In this document: piece after piece, positions 42,743-51,549 of the stretch
Numbering within the stretch: the stretch's first letter is position 1
Layout of the letters: the number at the start of each line of letters is the position of its first letter
NCBI GenBank assembly: GCA_902762615.1
Contig: CACWOX010000014.1
Span: 1-61,717, forward strand
DNA: 61,717 nt
Reading direction: 5' to 3'
Source of the DNA: an uncultured Ruminococcus sp.
Lineage (GTDB): Bacteria; Bacillota; Clostridia; Oscillospirales; Acutalibacteraceae
Notes under the pieces: generated by a model
What the model saw: only the letters and a program-made list of their open reading frames with translations
What the model was told of the DNA's origin: nothing
Database searches by the model: none
Position numbers and translations under genes: made by a program

Positions 42743-43759
42743 ATGATTTTGCAGAGATTACAGAGAGGAACATTCAGATTTGACATGAAGCCGACAGTAC
42801 TTGCCTTTGCCGGGGTCGCCGGCAAAAAGGAGAGCGAAGGTCCGCTCGGCGACAGGTTTGACAAGGTGCATGAGGACCCGATGCTGGGACAGGCTTCGTG
42901 GGAAAAAGCGGAGAGCACCCTCCAGCAGGAGGCAATTCACATAGCGCTCGACAAGGCAATGCTCCCGCCGGCAAGTGTTGACGTCATTTTTTCGGGAGAC
43001 CTGCTCAATCAGTGCATAGCCTCCACCTTCGGGCTGAGAAGCCTCGGTGTACCGCACATGGGAATGTACGGAGCCTGCTCCACGATGGTAGAAGCGCTGA
43101 TAAACGCATCGGTTTTTGTAGAATCGGGAGCCGCGAACATCTGCGCGGCGGTGACTTCCTCCCATTTCTGCTCGTCGGAACGGCAGTTCCGCACGCCTCT
43201 CGGCTACGGCGGACAGCGCAGTCCTTCCGCCCAGTGGACTGTGACGGGAGCGGGTGCGGCTGTCATCGGACAGGGAGGCAGCATCGCGGTAAACGCCGCC
43301 TGCGTGGGAATTATCGACGATCTCGGCATCAAGGACCCCTGCAATATGGGCGCTGCAATGGCTCCGGCGGCAGCCGACACAATCAAGCGATTTCTGACGG
43401 ACACCTGCACCTCACCTGCCGATTACGACCTGATTCTCACAGGAGACCTCGGATTTGTCGGCAGCGACCTGCTGCGCCAGCTTCTCATGCGTGAGGGAAT
43501 CGACCTCGGCGACAAACACAACGACTGCGGAATGATGATATTCGACCGCGAAACACAGGACGTTCACGCCGGCGGCTCCGGCTGCGGCTGCATTGGAAGC
43601 CTGCTGTGCTCACATATCATGCAGCTCATGTCGGACGGAGAGCTTCACCGTGTGCTGGCAATCGCCACCGGCGCGCTGATGTCCACCACAAGCTCATGGC
43701 AGGGGGAAAGCATTCCCGGTGTGGCGCATCTCATTGAGCTGACCAACGCCGCGGGATAA
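42743..43759 (+). CDS. spoVAD: Stage V sporulation protein AD homologue
   Basis: In Bacillus, SpoVAD is part of the channel that loads dipicolinic acid into the forespore and binds it. This copy matches along its length: GPLGDRFDKVHED, FSGDLLNQCIAST, GMYGACSTMVEAL, AVTSSHFCSSERQFRTPLGYGGQ, VTGAGAAV, DLGIKDPCNMGAAMAPAAADTI, LILTGDLGFVGSDLL, KHNDCGMMIFD and AGGSGCGCIGS. It is a thiolase-fold protein. The start is uncertain: the ATG at 42743 touches the GGAGGA site, and a TTG at 42749 gives better spacing; an ATG at 42698 lacks a ribosome site. spoVAC and spoVAE are not adjacent, so this is an orphan. Confidence 0.9.
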   Translation: MILQRLQRGTFRFDMKPTVLAFAGVAGKKESEGPLGDRFDKVHEDPMLGQASWEKAESTLQQEAIHIALDKAMLPPASVDVIFSGDLLNQCIASTFGLRSLGVPHMGMYGACSTMVEALINASVFVESGAANICAAVTSSHFCSSERQFRTPLGYGGQRSPSAQWTVTGAGAAVIGQGGSIAVNAACVGIIDDLGIKDPCNMGAAMAPAAADTIKRFLTDTCTSPADYDLILTGDLGFVGSDLLRQLLMREGIDLGDKHNDCGMMIFDRETQDVHAGGSGCGCIGSLLCSHIMQLMSDGELHRVLAIATGALMSTTSSWQGESIPGVAHLIELTNAAG

Positions 43760-43779
43760 ATATTTAGGGTATTGCCAAA

Positions 43780-43830
43780 AAAATATCGCCGCGCTTTTCC
43801 GAATTCATTCAACGAAAAGCGCGGCAGTTG
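43780..43830. terminator. Bidirectional terminator spoVAD / DUF4250
   Basis: Perfect 12-bp stem GCCGCGCTTTTC/GAAAAGCGCGGC (43788-43799 with 43814-43825). The minus-strand side continues GATATTTTTTTGG, a strong T-run for the DUF4250 gene; the plus side has a weaker AGTTGTTTC. Confidence 0.85.
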
Positions 43831-43832
43831 TT

Positions 43833-44033
43833 TCAGCAGAAGCGATTGAGCTTTGGATCGTAGGCATAGCCTATCGAATCAAGCGCCTGAATCATCTCAT
43901 TCTTATCGACATTCAGATCATCACAAAGCGCATCAAGAGTGGGATATTTATCTCGCAGCTTGGTATTGATTACACTGAGCAGCATGAATTTATCCTGCGG
44001 AAGTTGATTTGTCATGTCATTCACATTATTCAC
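43833..44033 (-). CDS. DUF4250 family small protein
   Basis: A 66-aa protein with the DUF4250 pattern: LPQDKFMLLSVINTKLRDKYPTLDALCDDLNVDKNEM (quoted in part), then the IGYAYDPKLNRF ending. The helix-turn-helix-like alternation suggests a small DNA- or protein-binding domain, but the family function is unknown. The methionine at residue 7 (MTNQLPQ) is an alternative start. It lies 37 bp downstream of the DUF6020 gene and could be co-transcribed with it. Confidence 0.8.
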   Translation of the reverse strand: MNNVNDMTNQLPQDKFMLLSVINTKLRDKYPTLDALCDDLNVDKNEMIQALDSIGYAYDPKLNRFC

Positions 44034-44070
44034 AAGCTTTCAATTAAAATACGATTGCCCTCACAATATG

Positions 44071-45969
44071 TCATTCTGCGTCGGGCAATCCGGCAGCTGT
44101 TGTCTGGGGATGTACCGTCATAACCACCGTCAGCGGGAAGAAAAGGAATAACGGCATAAAGTATCTCATCAGCACGATGGGAATAAAGAAGCAGAACGCA
44201 AGATACACAAAGATGGCTGCGAGCGGAAGATACAGCTTCTTTCTTCGTCTGTAAACGGAGTAGAACAAACAGTTCAGCAGCAGCCAGTACTGGAAGCCGA
44301 TGGAGAAAAGCATCGACAGCAGCGGTACTTTTTCAAATGAAATATCCCTGCAGAGCATTCTGTAGAATTCCTCACCCTCCGGCCATAAAGGTACTCTGGT
44401 ACCGGGTTTTTCAACGCCCGTCACATAATAGCATTTTTCGGTCGTGTAAATTTCCGCCTTGACATATCCGTCTATCAGACTGTCGGGATACCACATATAC
44501 CGCGTCTGCGCAATCACCGCATTCAGGTAGGCGCCGGGGCATTTAACGCCCATTTTCAGCCAAAATTTTACAAATCCCACGCTGTTTTTGGCGCCCTTGA
44601 TGTTTTGCAGCATATCCTTGGAATAATCGGCACATTCAGGGCAATATCTGAAATATTCCATATTCATGTAGTATTTGAATTGCTTTGCGTCCCTGTCGGT
44701 CCATTTTTCCGGTTCCTCTATATAGGCTCTGATAAGCGTCTGTGAAACAAGCGACATGGACGCTCTCGGATTGACCCCCGAAATGGGCTTGCAAATCGCA
44801 CTAAGCGCAAGTGAAAGCGAAATAAACACCGCGACATTAGAAACTATAAAGACCAGTATTCCGCGGGAATGATTGCGATGCGACTTGAACCAAACGAAAA
44901 TATTCAAAACCGCAAGCAGCGCAAGCATGATAAGCTCACTGTTGTTGTTTCTTGCCATCAGTGTCAGAGACATTACCGCGCCTAAAACCGCCGGCTTTCT
45001 GACCGAGCCAAAAAAGCCCTTTGTGTCACACGCAAGCTGGTACAGCAGGAACCCGAGATAAGTCAGCAGTCCGGCAAAAAGCGTATCCCTGCCGGTGTGA
45101 GTCACAATCAGAGGAATAACCGGAAACAGCGCAAAATAGGCTCCGAACAGGCAAGTCAGCGCACGGCTGAGGCGCTGTCTGTAAAATGTCACAAGCATAT
45201 GCGTAAACATAGCCGAGAAGGTCATCATCTGTATTGCCGCGTATATGGCTATACCGGCGTTATAAGACCCGAACAGGCTGTGTGCCGCATTCAGGCAGCC
45301 GATGATCAGCACCGTATGAAGGCGCGGAAAATCATTTTTGTATATGACGAACTGCTGATTAAACTCCTTCATCATATCGTAGGAAAAGCCGCCCGGGAAA
45401 AGCGCAATATAACACGGCAGCCAGCACAGCACCAAAATCAGCGCAATCACCCACGGATGCGCCATGGCAAAGGATACGCATTTTTGGAGCCGTGAAGCGG
45501 AACCTTCGTCTGTGTCCGGGCGAACCGTCACCTTTTTTGCCTCCATCTCCGACAGCTTCGCCCATAGCAATGAGACGCCGCAGGCAAACGCATGGGTATA
45601 AAGCAAGATGGAAAGGCACATCATGAATCCGATCGGGAAAAAGCGCTCATTCTGATCAATTGCCCTGCCCATGGCAATCATACAGGACAGCATAAAACCG
45701 AAAACGTGGGTCAGCACAAGTTCTCTTTTTCGGTGTTCCTGTCTCCAATACCACCGGAAAAGCAGGAACAGCACTGCCGCATAGGCTATCGAAACCAAAC
45801 TGTTTGAAAATCCGATGGTTTTATCGGATAAATAAGAGGGCAGCAGCAGCGTGCATATCAGCGAAAGACATGCAGATATATACGCCGAAACGCGCGGCGA
45901 CCGATTTTTGAAGTGCGTACTAAAATCACTTACCGTTTTTGTCACACTACTCAATGAAAAAGGCTGCAT
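44071..45969 (-). CDS. DUF6020-like polytopic membrane protein
   Basis: A 632-aa protein with about 13 hydrophobic helices and two larger extracytoplasmic loops. The segment ALFPGGFSYDMMKEFNQQF after a long helix, a HTGRDTLFAGLL loop and RNNNSELIML resemble DUF6020/GT-C-like proteins, where the first loop carries an acidic residue. The extracytoplasmic stretch 430-520 (NMEYFRYCPECADYS, VEKPGTRVPLWPEGEEFYRM) is between the last helices. It may be a glycosyltransferase for a surface glycan, but the substrate is unknown. It lies downstream of ppk across a palindrome-rich spacer. Confidence 0.65.
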   Translation of the reverse strand: MQPFSLSSVTKTVSDFSTHFKNRSPRVSAYISACLSLICTLLLPSYLSDKTIGFSNSLVSIAYAAVLFLLFRWYWRQEHRKRELVLTHVFGFMLSCMIAMGRAIDQNERFFPIGFMMCLSILLYTHAFACGVSLLWAKLSEMEAKKVTVRPDTDEGSASRLQKCVSFAMAHPWVIALILVLCWLPCYIALFPGGFSYDMMKEFNQQFVIYKNDFPRLHTVLIIGCLNAAHSLFGSYNAGIAIYAAIQMMTFSAMFTHMLVTFYRQRLSRALTCLFGAYFALFPVIPLIVTHTGRDTLFAGLLTYLGFLLYQLACDTKGFFGSVRKPAVLGAVMSLTLMARNNNSELIMLALLAVLNIFVWFKSHRNHSRGILVFIVSNVAVFISLSLALSAICKPISGVNPRASMSLVSQTLIRAYIEEPEKWTDRDAKQFKYYMNMEYFRYCPECADYSKDMLQNIKGAKNSVGFVKFWLKMGVKCPGAYLNAVIAQTRYMWYPDSLIDGYVKAEIYTTEKCYYVTGVEKPGTRVPLWPEGEEFYRMLCRDISFEKVPLLSMLFSIGFQYWLLLNCLFYSVYRRRKKLYLPLAAIFVYLAFCFFIPIVLMRYFMPLFLFFPLTVVMTVHPQTTAAGLPDAE

Positions 45970-45984
45970 TATTATCTCCTTTTA

Positions 45985-46045
45985 CTTCCAAGCGCACAGC
46001 GCTTAGGAAAACATTCTATTATTTTATCTGCATTTATCTGATTAA
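45985..46045. repeat. Intergenic hairpin module (ppk-DUF6020 spacer)
   Basis: AAGCGCACAGCGCTT (45990-46004, 6-bp arms and 3-nt loop) lies beside an AT-rich TATTATTTTATCTG tract. It has the same architecture as the modules at 662-676, 7624-7638 and 56540-56554, but a different arm sequence. A second palindromic GCGCTTGCAAGCAAGCG follows near 46052-46068. Confidence 0.5.
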
Positions 46046-46076
46046 CCTGCGCTTGCAAGCAAGCGGTCATGAATAC

Positions 46077-48401
46077 TTACAGCACTCCTCCGTCGTCATC
46101 GTCATCATCGTCCTCGTCGTCGTCAACGTCGATGTAGCCGTATTCGTACTTGTAATTGTATTCACCGAATTTGCCGCCGTAGAGAGGATTTTCACCCATT
46201 TCATCATCATCGTCGTCCTCGTCGTCAGCGCCTTCGTGATATTCCCCGTATCCGGCAGGCTCTTCATAATCGTCGCCCATGCCGTCCTCATAGCCTTCTT
46301 CAAGCTCGGCGTGATAGATAATCTTATCCTCGTTATAGGCGGCACGCTCTTCCTCTTCCTCGTTGTAATCGTAGTCGATGAGCATTTCCTGCGCATTGAT
46401 ATCCTCGCCCGAAATACGGTGATAGGAGCCGTCGCTGCCCAGTCTGCGGGCTTTGACGGTATCGTGCCAATACATGTCGATATCGCTCTTGATCTGCGCG
46501 AATACTTCCTCGTCCTCTATGGGGAACAGCAGCTCCACGCGGTGATCGAGATTTCGTGTCATCCAGTCGGCGGAACTGAGATAGAGCTTCTGCTCTGTGC
46601 CTTCCGCACCGAAGAGATAGACACGGCTGTGCTCTAAGAAACGTCCCACCACGGAACGCACCTCTATATTCTCGCTGAGTCCCGGAATGCCCGGACGCAG
46701 GCAGCAGATGCCGCGCACGAAAAGCCTTATCTTCACACCCGCGGCGGCAGCCTTGAAAAGCTCCCGCACGATATCCGGATCGGCAAGAGAATTCATCTTG
46801 GCGAATATCGCGGCAGGCTGTCCGGCGCGAGCCTTCTTCTTCTCGGCACGGATAAGGTTGGTGAAGGAAAGTCTCAGCGCGTGAGGCGCCATAATGAGCT
46901 TCTGCATCACCGGCGCGCGGAAGTAGCCCGTGATGGAATTAAAGAATACCGTCGCGTCCTCTCCCAGCTGGCGATCCGCCGTCAGCAGCGAATAGTCGGT
47001 GTAAATGCGTGCGGTAACGTCGTTGTAATTGCCGGTACCGAGGTGGAGGTAACGCTTGATGCCGTCGGCTTCACGGCGCACAATGAGGGTTATCTTGGAA
47101 TGTGTCTTGAGTCCTGCCACGCCGTATATGACATGCGCACCCATGCGGGAGAGCTGCTCGCCGAATTCGATGTTGTTCTCCTCGTCAAAACGCGCCTTGA
47201 CTTCCACCAGGGCGGTGACCTGCTTGCCCTTGTCGGCGGCACGCTCGAGGGCGGCGACGATGGGGCTGTTGTTGGAGACGCGGTAGAGCGTCTGCTTAAT
47301 GGCGAGCACATCCGGATCGTCGGCGGCTTCGTCCAGCAGTCTTACCACCGGATCAAAACTGTCGAAGGGGTGATACATCAGTATGTCTTTACGTGCGATA
47401 ACGCTGAAAATGCTCTCATTTGTCAGCAATTCACGGCAGGTCTTGGGCGTGTAGGGTCTGTCCTTGAGATGATCAAAGCCCGGCAGCGAATACAGCTGCT
47501 TTACCAGGAAGGAAAGATTAATCGGACCGTTGATCTCGTAAATATCACGCTTCTCAATCTCCAGCTTTTTCTGGAGGAATTTGAGCATCTTGGGATTGGC
47601 GCCGCGCGCGATTTCCAGACGGATCACCGAACCGCGCTTGCGGGCTTTGAGGGAATTCTTGATTTCGCTGAGCAGGTCGATGGCTTCTTCCTCGTCAAAG
47701 GAAAGGTCGCCGTTGCGTGTAATGCGGTAGGGCACGCAGTCGATGACAGTGTATCCCGAGAAAAGCTTGGCGATATTCATTTTGATGATTTCTTCAATGG
47801 GTATGAATATGTAACCCTGCTCCGAAGGCAGCTTGATAAGGCGCTGGAGGTTATCCGGCACCTGCACGGTGGCGAACACCGGCTTTTCCGCGCCGCAGTC
47901 GAGCAGCACCCCTATATTCAGGCTCTTGTTGAGAATCAGCGGGAAGGGATGGCTGCGGTCTACGGCAAGAGGCGTCAGCACGGGATAAATCGCGTTGTCA
48001 AAGAGGCTCTTGCAGAAGCGCACCTGTTCGTCCATGAGAGAATCGGCGTGGATGATGGAAATGCCGTTGGAGCGCAGCTCGGGGAGAATGGATTTGTGAT
48101 AGATGGAATACTCCATCTCGCACAGCTCGTGTGTGCGTTCGCTTATGGCGATAAGCTGCTGCTTGGGCGTCATTCCTGCCGGATCAACAGCGTCATATCT
48201 GGCGCGAAGCTGGTCGCGTATGGAAGCAACGCGCACCATGAAAAATTCATCGAGATTCGATGTCACAATAGAGAGAAACTTGATTCGTTCAAATACGGGG
48301 TTTTCATCCGCCACAGCCTGCATCATAACGCGGTGGTTAAATTCCAGCCAGCTAAGCTCACGGTTGATGTAATGCTCGGGCAGAATGGTTACGGACGCCA
48401 T
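46077..48401 (-). CDS. ppk: Polyphosphate kinase 1 with acidic C-terminal tail
   Basis: Reversibly polymerises ATP gamma-phosphate into polyphosphate. The 774-aa protein has the PPK1 N-terminal domain (YINRELSWLEFNHRV, SNLDEFFMVRVA), the FASTASK-like phospholipase D catalytic half with TLYRVSNNSPIVAALERA, and the autophosphorylated His in LKTHSKITL. A second HxK site (EHSRVYLF) and YLSSADWMTRNLDHRVELLFPI follow. After residue about 678, a 96-residue tail is extremely acidic, with runs of Asp and Glu and a Tyr/Gly-rich interruption (GGKFGEYNYKYEYGYID). Typical PPK1 ends near residue 690, so the tail is extra. A promoter is at 48485-48513. Confidence 0.94.
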   Translation of the reverse strand: MASVTILPEHYINRELSWLEFNHRVMMQAVADENPVFERIKFLSIVTSNLDEFFMVRVASIRDQLRARYDAVDPAGMTPKQQLIAISERTHELCEMEYSIYHKSILPELRSNGISIIHADSLMDEQVRFCKSLFDNAIYPVLTPLAVDRSHPFPLILNKSLNIGVLLDCGAEKPVFATVQVPDNLQRLIKLPSEQGYIFIPIEEIIKMNIAKLFSGYTVIDCVPYRITRNGDLSFDEEEAIDLLSEIKNSLKARKRGSVIRLEIARGANPKMLKFLQKKLEIEKRDIYEINGPINLSFLVKQLYSLPGFDHLKDRPYTPKTCRELLTNESIFSVIARKDILMYHPFDSFDPVVRLLDEAADDPDVLAIKQTLYRVSNNSPIVAALERAADKGKQVTALVEVKARFDEENNIEFGEQLSRMGAHVIYGVAGLKTHSKITLIVRREADGIKRYLHLGTGNYNDVTARIYTDYSLLTADRQLGEDATVFFNSITGYFRAPVMQKLIMAPHALRLSFTNLIRAEKKKARAGQPAAIFAKMNSLADPDIVRELFKAAAAGVKIRLFVRGICCLRPGIPGLSENIEVRSVVGRFLEHSRVYLFGAEGTEQKLYLSSADWMTRNLDHRVELLFPIEDEEVFAQIKSDIDMYWHDTVKARRLGSDGSYHRISGEDINAQEMLIDYDYNEEEEERAAYNEDKIIYHAELEEGYEDGMGDDYEEPAGYGEYHEGADDEDDDDDEMGENPLYGGKFGEYNYKYEYGYIDVDDDEDDDDDDDGGVL

Positions 48402-48484
48402 AAAAAGCAGCTCCTTCTGAATAGGTAATGATTATTTGATTATTGCACTACTTGAAATACTTCATTATATTGCATACATAGATA

Positions 48485-48513
48485 ATTATATCACCCGCAT
48501 AAAGCAAATGCAA
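48485..48513 (-). promoter_or_regulatory. Promoter of ppk
   Basis: Minus-strand TTGCAT (48508-48513), 17-bp spacer, TATAAT (48485-48490). A tandem GTAAACAA repeat lies 22-50 bp upstream (48535-48566). It sits in the 317-bp divergent spacer 48402-48718, which has no gene. Confidence 0.65.
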
Positions 48514-48534
48514 CTGAATTTTGTTAAATATGTT

Positions 48535-48566
48535 GTAAACAAGTAAACAAGTAAACAAGCAAACAC
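48535..48566. repeat. Tandem 8-nt repeat upstream of ppk
   Basis: Three perfect GTAAACAA units plus a diverged GCAAACAC unit, head to tail. They lie just upstream of the ppk -35 box and about 70 bp upstream of the opposite promoter. They could be iterated transcription-factor sites or a simple slippage repeat. Confidence 0.6.
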
Positions 48567-48637
48567 GCCAATCCGAGTGTGAACCGGTTTTGCATCATTA
48601 TTCACATATTATTATTCAGATGGAATCACTGTGCCAA

Positions 48638-48666
48638 TTGACTTTGTTTTAAATCTGTCGTATAAT
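48638..48666 (+). promoter_or_regulatory. Promoter of the Ig-like repeat protein gene
   Basis: TTGACT (48638-48643), 17-bp spacer, TATAAT (48661-48666), 52 bp upstream of the ATG. Confidence 0.75.
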
Positions 48667-48718
48667 TATATTCGGAAGGCAGCTGCCTTTACATCAACAG
48701 AACGGAGAGAAAAGCATC

Positions 48719-51442
48719 ATGAAATGCAAGAAGATCTTAGCGCTGCTGGCGGCGGCAGTCATGTTCGGCTCGATGGGTACCGGCGCATACGCCGCCACAA
48801 AGAGCGATTCCGCTTCGCCCTCGCTGAAAGCCGAGCTTTCCGGCTCACAGCTTTCCAACTTCACGGTCGTGGCTGTCGACAGTGCCAAAAGCCACAACAT
48901 CGGCGCTCACAGCTATCAGTGGAACGGATACAGAGAGAATGCATGGAACTGGGCTGAAACAGCCAAATCATACCTTGTCGCCAATTCCGACGGCACATTC
49001 ACCCGATTGGAAAACATCGGCGAAAGCATCGTCATTGAAAATTACTCGTCAGCCCTCAGTCTGAAATCCACAAAGAAGCTGAATCTGGAGCTGCCGATAT
49101 TCGGCGGATTCCTTTCCGGCGCGAAGTACAACTTCATTGTCTGCGGGCAGCAGAACGATGACGAAAGCGACGCCACCGAGGTGGTAAGGGTCATCAAATA
49201 CGACAAGTCATGGAACCGCCTTGGCAGCAAATCCTATTACGGCATAAACACTTATGTTCCGTTTGAGGCGGGTACCGTGAGCATGACCGAGGACGCCGAC
49301 CGGCTCTACATTCACACCAGCCACAAGATGTATAAATCGAGCGACGGCAACAATCATCAGGCCAATCTCACCTTCTTTATCGACAAGGAAAACATGAAGT
49401 CGCTGTATGAAAATTACATCGTGTGGAATATATCATCCGGCTATGTCTCGCACTCCTTCAATCAGGTCATCAGGACAGACGGGGAGTATGTATACACCGC
49501 CGACCACGGCGACGCACATCCCAGAGCGGTCGTGCTTGTCAAGAGAAATACCGGCGGCAGCGCTGTCGCTTCCGGTAATATTCTTGAAATCAAAGGCAGC
49601 ACCGGAGCCAATCTGACCAAGGTCACTCTCGGCGACATGCAGCTTTCCGGCAGCAGGGTAATTACCGTCGGCGCTTCGGTCAAGCAGGACGACAGCTATG
49701 CCGACCGCTCCCAGAAGAATATCTTTGTCTCGGCAGCCTCCAAGAGCGATCTTTCGTCGCAATCCTTCATATGGCTGACAAATTACGACGAGAATGCCGG
49801 CGTTACGGTCTGCAATCCCTATCTTGTCAAGATGAGCGACAGCAAATTCTTTGCGGTATGGGAAGAGCTTTCATCCTCCGGCAACACGCTCAAATATGCC
49901 AAGCTCGACGCAAACGGCAAGCTCACAGGCAGCGTACTGTCACTTACTGAGGACAGCGACGAGGGTCTTTCCGACTGTGCGCCCGCGGTATCCAACGGCA
50001 AGCTCGTCTGGTATTCCACAGGCTCCCGTTCCGACAGCTGGTGGAACAAGACCGACGCCGCACCGACATTCTACATGCTGTCCCCCGAGATTGGCGCACC
50101 CGTCATCACAGCGCAGCCGCAGAACGTCAGTGTAATGTCCGGCGACACGGCTTCCTTCACGGTAAAGGCAAGCGGCACCGGTCTGAAATACCAGTGGTAT
50201 TACAAGAAAAAGGGCGCATCGGCGTGGAGCCTCTGGAAGGGACACACCACCGCGACCACATCCGGAACAGCCAACGACACATGGGACGGCATGCAGGTCT
50301 ACTGCGCCGTATCCAATTCCGCAGGCATTACCGTTGACTCCAATCCGGCAACCGTCACTGTAAACGCGGAGCTTAAAATAACCTCTCAGCCGCAGAACGT
50401 CACCGTCAATTCGGGCGACTCGGTAACCTTTACCGTGAAGGCAAGCGGCGTCGGACTCAAATACCAATGGTATTACAAAAAGAAAGGCGTCAGCACATGG
50501 AGCAAATGGGGTACGCGAACCACCGCCTCTACCACCGCGACCTCCAATGACAGCTGGGACGGCATGCAGGTTTACTGCAATGTCACCGATTCCAAGGGAA
50601 CAAGCATCCATTCCAACACGGCAACCGTCACCATTTCAGCCACTCTTAAAATTACACAACAGCCCCAGAGCCAGAGCAAAACGCTGGGCGAATCGCTCAC
50701 CATATCGGTCAAGGCATCGGGCTTAGGACTGAAATATCAGTGGTATTTCAAGAAAAAGGGGCAGACGGAATGGTCAGTCTGGAACGGACGGACGCACGCC
50801 TCCGAGACCTGCACGCCCAACGATACATGGAACGGCATTCAGCTCTACTGCCTTGTCAAGGACAGCGCAGGCAATTCGGTTAAATCATCCGCCGCGACCA
50901 TCACCGTTACCCAGGAATTCAAAATCATCACCCAGCCCTCCGATGTTGTGGTAAAGTCGGGCGATACCGCCAAATTCACCGTCAAAGCAAGCGGCACCGG
51001 TCTGAAATACCAGTGGTATTACAAAAAATCCGGCTGCTCGACAAGCTGGACCGTCTGGAACGGTCACACCACGGCAACCACTACAGCCACGGCCAACACT
51101 TCATGGGACGGCATGCAGGTGTATTGCAAAATCACAGACGCCACCGGAAGCACCCTCACTTCCAAAGCCGCCCTTATTACCATTATGAATGAGAAAACTC
51201 TCACCGTCAGCGCAGGCTCAACCCTCAGAATTAAAAACACGGCAAGCGGCGACACCTTCACTTACCAGTGGTACTACAAAAAGAAGGGCGCTGCCGACTG
51301 GAGCATATGGAAGAGTCACACCGATCCCGAACTCAGCGTCACAGCCAACGACACATGGGACGGTATGATGATTCACTGCGCTATAGTGAATTCAAGCGGC
51401 AGAGACATCAACAGCACCTACTACAAGATCGCTCTCGCCTAA
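48719..51442 (+). CDS. Secreted protein with five Ig-like repeats
   Basis: A 907-aa protein with a clear signal peptide (MKCKKILALLAAAVMFG, cleavage near the AYAA site). Residues about 30-455 form a region of beta-propeller-like or sialidase-like repeats (for example KMYKSSDGNNHQANLTFFID, YTADHGDAHPRAVVLVKR); I do not recognise a catalytic motif. Residues about 458-907 are five Ig-like domains of about 90 residues, each with xITxQPQxVxVxSGD, GLKYQWYYKKKG, WDGMQVYC and a final TATVT strand; the last is the most diverged. No sortase motif or anchor is seen at the C-terminus. It faces, across one terminator, the SGNH lipoprotein that carries the same Ig module. Confidence 0.85.
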   Translation: MKCKKILALLAAAVMFGSMGTGAYAATKSDSASPSLKAELSGSQLSNFTVVAVDSAKSHNIGAHSYQWNGYRENAWNWAETAKSYLVANSDGTFTRLENIGESIVIENYSSALSLKSTKKLNLELPIFGGFLSGAKYNFIVCGQQNDDESDATEVVRVIKYDKSWNRLGSKSYYGINTYVPFEAGTVSMTEDADRLYIHTSHKMYKSSDGNNHQANLTFFIDKENMKSLYENYIVWNISSGYVSHSFNQVIRTDGEYVYTADHGDAHPRAVVLVKRNTGGSAVASGNILEIKGSTGANLTKVTLGDMQLSGSRVITVGASVKQDDSYADRSQKNIFVSAASKSDLSSQSFIWLTNYDENAGVTVCNPYLVKMSDSKFFAVWEELSSSGNTLKYAKLDANGKLTGSVLSLTEDSDEGLSDCAPAVSNGKLVWYSTGSRSDSWWNKTDAAPTFYMLSPEIGAPVITAQPQNVSVMSGDTASFTVKASGTGLKYQWYYKKKGASAWSLWKGHTTATTSGTANDTWDGMQVYCAVSNSAGITVDSNPATVTVNAELKITSQPQNVTVNSGDSVTFTVKASGVGLKYQWYYKKKGVSTWSKWGTRTTASTTATSNDSWDGMQVYCNVTDSKGTSIHSNTATVTISATLKITQQPQSQSKTLGESLTISVKASGLGLKYQWYFKKKGQTEWSVWNGRTHASETCTPNDTWNGIQLYCLVKDSAGNSVKSSAATITVTQEFKIITQPSDVVVKSGDTAKFTVKASGTGLKYQWYYKKSGCSTSWTVWNGHTTATTTATANTSWDGMQVYCKITDATGSTLTSKAALITIMNEKTLTVSAGSTLRIKNTASGDTFTYQWYYKKKGAADWSIWKSHTDPELSVTANDTWDGMMIHCAIVNSSGRDINSTYYKIALA

Positions 51443-51473
51443 ACAATCAGACAAACATTCTCCGAAATAAATA

Positions 51474-51549
51474 AACTCCCGAAAGGAGAGCCGTCAGGCG
51501 TTGTGTTCGCCATAAATTACGGCACCTCCCTTCGGGAGTTGTCTTTTTT
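51474..51549. terminator. Long bidirectional terminator between convergent genes
   Basis: Arms of about 21 nt pair almost fully (AACTCCCGAA, GGAG, GCCGT with ACGGC, CCTCC, TTCGGGAGTT; 51474-51494 with 51519-51540), then GTCTTTTTTC on the plus strand. It lies between two genes that share an Ig-like module. Confidence 0.85.
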
